64,000 bases of DNA from Mucilaginibacter gossypiicola. GTDB lineage: Bacteria > Bacteroidota > Bacteroidia > Sphingobacteriales > Sphingobacteriaceae. Shown piece after piece: positions 62,035 through 64,000 of this stretch. Under the pieces are notes generated by a model, which ran no database searches, was not told the DNA's origin, and saw only the letters and a program-made list of their open reading frames with translations. Location: contig NZ_FOCL01000011.1 of the NCBI RefSeq assembly GCF_900110105.1, forward strand, positions 124,001 through 188,000. Reading direction: 5' to 3'. Positions within the stretch are counted from its first letter, which is position 1. Every line of letters begins with the position of its first letter. A program made the translations under genes and the position numbers.

Positions 62035-63750
62035 TTATTTTAATGAAAAATGTTCAGCAATAGGGCCTAAAGCCAGCGACGGGAAAAATGACAGCGCCGC
62101 AATAATTACGATCACCGCGAAGATCATCAACCCGAAAGTTGAGGTATCACTCTTTAGGGTACCGGCTGATTCCGGGATATATTTTTTGTTGGCTAATAAA
62201 CCGGCTATTGCCAGCGGACCAATTATTGGCAGGAACCTGCCCAATATCATCACGATACCTGTAGTGTAGTTCCAGAAAATATTGCCGTCGCCCAGGCCTT
62301 CAAAGCCCGAACCGTTGTTGGCTGCCGATGAGGTGTATTCGTACAGCATTTCGGAGAAACCATGTGTACCCGGGTTATTTAACCATGCCGAAGGTTTAAC
62401 AGCCCAATCGGCACCAGCCACGTTAACTAAAAAGTATGACGATATGGCTAAACCTACCAGGATGATGAACGGGTGAAGTAAAGCTATCAATGAAGCTATT
62501 TTCATTTCCCTGGCCTCTATCTTTCTACCTAAAAACTCCGGCGTACGACCAACCATTAACCCGGAGATAAATACCGCGACAATGATAAAAATGTAAAAAT
62601 TGAGGATACCAACGCCACAGCCGCCATAAAAACAGTTAACCATCATCCCCAACAGCATCATCGTGCCCGAAACAGGCATAGCGCTATCATGCATGGAGTT
62701 TACTGAGCCTGTAGAGATAATGGTAGTCATAATGCTCCAGTAAGCGGAGTTAGCCGGGCCAAACCTCACCTCTTTACCCTCCATAGCACCATTTGGCTGG
62801 CTGATGCCCATTTTTGCGATAGCAGGGTTGCCATGCAGCTCGGCATTCATGGTAGGGATCAGCAGCATCAACATTCCCAGCGTCATCACACCGAATATGA
62901 CATAAGCAAATTTCTTTTTATTGAGATAGAAACCTAATGCAAACACCAAAGCGATAGGGATAACACATTGTGCTACCAGCTCGACAGTATTGGTTAAATA
63001 GTTAGGATTTTCGATTGGATGGGCCGAGTTTGCACCAAACCAGCCGCCACCATTGGTACCTAAGTGCTTAATTGCAACCAGTGGAGCAACCGGTCCGCGG
63101 GAAACGTGAACGGTATCGCCCTGCATACTAATGAAGGTATCTTTACCTGCATAGCTGGTGGTCATGCCATTAAAAGCGAAGATCACCGCTATTACAAACG
63201 AAATAGGTAATAATACACGGGTGATGGATTTTACAAAGTACTCCCAGAAGTTACCCAGCTTATCAGTTACCTTATCTTTCATGGCCCTGAACACTACCAC
63301 CAATGCAGCAATGCCGGTTGCTGCCGATACAAAGTGCAGGAACATGAATACAAAATGCTGTGTAAAGTAGGTAGCGCCGCTTTCGCCCGAGTAATGCTGC
63401 AGATTACAGTTCACCAAAAAGCTGATAGCGGTATTAAAAGCCGTATCTGCCGATTGCCCAGGGTTTGCATCCGGATTTAACGGCAGATGCCCTTGAGCCA
63501 TTAAACAAACAAAAGCATATATTAACCAAACGCTGTTAATGGTAAGCAGGGCCAGCAGGTGCTGTTTCCAGTTCATTTCGCGTTTGGTGTCGATACCGCT
63601 GAAGCGGAAAATAAAACGATCAAGCGGGGCCAGAAAATCAAGCCAGGTCTTTTCGCCCTTAAATACCTTAGCTATGTAGCGGCCAAGGGGAATGGCGAGG
63701 GCTAAGGTGAGCAGGTAGGTGAAAATTACACCCGTTAGTTCAGTGTTCAT
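62035..63750 (-). CDS. kdpA: Potassium-transporting ATPase subunit A
   Basis: A 571-residue membrane K+ channel-like subunit with four repeated half-membrane P-loop segments: INTAISFLVNCNLQHYSGE (~110-128), KHLGTNGGGWFGANSAHPIENP (~230-250), GTMMLLGMMVNCFYGGCGVG (~360-380) and SAANNGSGFEGLG (~470-485), the last three carrying the GGG/CGG/NNGS selectivity-filter residues. It binds K+ in the KdpFABC complex. Length is as expected. Confidence 0.97.
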   Translation of the reverse strand: MNTELTGVIFTYLLTLALAIPLGRYIAKVFKGEKTWLDFLAPLDRFIFRFSGIDTKREMNWKQHLLALLTINSVWLIYAFVCLMAQGHLPLNPDANPGQSADTAFNTAISFLVNCNLQHYSGESGATYFTQHFVFMFLHFVSAATGIAALVVVFRAMKDKVTDKLGNFWEYFVKSITRVLLPISFVIAVIFAFNGMTTSYAGKDTFISMQGDTVHVSRGPVAPLVAIKHLGTNGGGWFGANSAHPIENPNYLTNTVELVAQCVIPIALVFALGFYLNKKKFAYVIFGVMTLGMLMLLIPTMNAELHGNPAIAKMGISQPNGAMEGKEVRFGPANSAYWSIMTTIISTGSVNSMHDSAMPVSGTMMLLGMMVNCFYGGCGVGILNFYIFIIVAVFISGLMVGRTPEFLGRKIEAREMKIASLIALLHPFIILVGLAISSYFLVNVAGADWAVKPSAWLNNPGTHGFSEMLYEYTSSAANNGSGFEGLGDGNIFWNYTTGIVMILGRFLPIIGPLAIAGLLANKKYIPESAGTLKSDTSTFGLMIFAVIVIIAALSFFPSLALGPIAEHFSLK

Positions 63751-63759
63751 CGTTTAATT

Positions 63760-63837
63760 TTAAAATTTTTCGGGTTTGAGAAGTACGTATACCATGTAAA
63801 TGAACACGGCTATTGCTACAATGAATAATGCTGCCAT
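63760..63837 (-). CDS. kdpF: KdpF, small membrane subunit
   Basis: A 25-residue hydrophobic peptide (MAALFIVAIAVFIYMVYVLLKPEKF), matching the length and the LLKPE-type C-terminus of KdpF. It lies 9 bases before kdpA. KdpF stabilises the complex. Confidence 0.9.
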   Translation of the reverse strand: MAALFIVAIAVFIYMVYVLLKPEKF

Positions 63838-63841
63838 GACT

Positions 63842-63934
63842 TTAGATTTTTTCGAAGTATGTTACAGATTTAAAAAAGATCCAGAATACCACTACAAATG
63901 TGGCCAGGTAAGCGATTGTGAGTAAAGCATCCAT
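63842..63934 (-). CDS. 30-residue membrane mini-protein upstream of kdpF
   Basis: An open frame MDALLTIAYLATFVVVFWIFFKSVTYFEKI with a single membrane helix, ending 4 bases before the kdpF ATG. It resembles KdpF in size and hydrophobicity but lacks the KPE ending. Its tight spacing and position as the first gene of the kdp cluster suggest it is translated. I know no family for it. Confidence 0.6.
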   Translation of the reverse strand: MDALLTIAYLATFVVVFWIFFKSVTYFEKI

Positions 63935-63959
63935 TTTTATGTGTTTTTGCAAAGGGCTT

Positions 63960-63976
63960 TGCCAAGCGGATGCCAA
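63960..63976 (-). promoter_or_regulatory. Possible sigma-54 promoter of the kdp operon
   Basis: On the minus strand: TTGGCATCCGCTTGGCA. GG-N10-GC spacing fits the -24/-12 pattern; -24 (TTGGCA) matches well, -12 has one mismatch to TTGCA. The predicted start is about 15 bases before the mini-protein ATG. Only the window's right edge is seen, so the regulator is unknown. Confidence 0.45.
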
Positions 63977-64000
63977 GAAAATTAAAACCAACATAAATAA

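Noticed and set aside
63944..63965. Alternative sigma-54 site TTGGCAAAGCCCTTTGCA on the minus strand
   Set aside because: The GG to GC spacing is 11 bases instead of 10, so the neighbouring site with N10 spacing is preferred.
1..64000. tRNA, rRNA, CRISPR array, prophage or insertion sequence
   Set aside because: None seen: no regularly spaced repeat-spacer arrays, no transposase or phage proteins among the frames, and no cloverleaf noticed in gaps. A covariance scan was not run.

Overview
The window looks like a chromosomal segment of a Bacteroidota bacterium, most probably a Sphingobacteriaceae member close to Mucilaginibacter or Pedobacter. The evidence is a SusC/SusD pair, ASPIC/UnbV and FG-GAP proteins, many starts just downstream of the Bacteroidota -7 promoter motif TAnnTTTG, scarce Shine-Dalgarno sequences, a KdpD without a kinase domain, and dense families of palindromic intergenic repeats. 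Genus placement is inference from protein flavour, not from a search. I see no rRNA, tRNA, CRISPR array, prophage or insertion sequence.

Layout. 1-3229: a three-gene cassette of a carboxylate-amine ligase (cut by the window edge), a class I glutamine amidotransferase and an ATP-grasp-like protein. 3271-6972: a tiny FeoB-associated-type Cys-rich membrane protein, then a 1151-residue fusion of GH18-like, NodB deacetylase and GT2 domains. 7029-17872: mostly single genes (DUF3095 cyclase-like protein, VOC protein, SNase lipoprotein, penicillin acylase, SYLF protein, DUF1203, LuxE-like protein, PH/SHOCT protein, tyrS, AcpH-like protein). 18116-24853: rpsA, an ACT-domain protein, pyrR-pyrB, a membrane protein and a serine hydrolase. 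25072-31899: a tripartite RND efflux operon (tolC-type, RND, adaptor) read leftward, with a divergent MetR-like LysR gene. 31853-34986: a GH8 enzyme, a ParE-type toxin-antitoxin pair and a flavin amine oxidase.

35541-56140 is the most distinctive part: a leftward glycan or organic-substrate locus. It has a GH3 beta-glucosidase, SusC, SusD, a giant ASPIC/UnbV lipoprotein, a vanadium-haloperoxidase-family lipoprotein with every vanadate-site motif, two paralogous membrane-anchored proteins each with one CxxCH haem site plus FG-GAP repeats, and a GH2 enzyme. A divergent NUDIX-type regulator with a degenerate NUDIX box sits at the right edge. The same dyad, GTGTA-N5-TACAC, occurs between this regulator and the GH3 gene and again in the long region upstream of susC, which suggests one regulon. 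A terminator-like hairpin between susD and the ASPIC gene may set different expression of the two halves.

56163-63934 is a leftward kdp high-affinity potassium uptake locus: a 30-residue membrane mini-protein, kdpF, kdpA, kdpB, kdpC, a truncated KdpD (sensor ATPase and USP-like parts only) and a separate HAMP-PAS histidine kinase. No kdpE is present in the window. A sigma-54-like -24/-12 sequence lies just upstream of the mini-protein gene.

Interspersed repeats are abundant. A CATTGCGAG palindromic family has seven copies, two of them inside apparent operons (pyrR-pyrB, kdpC-kdpD).
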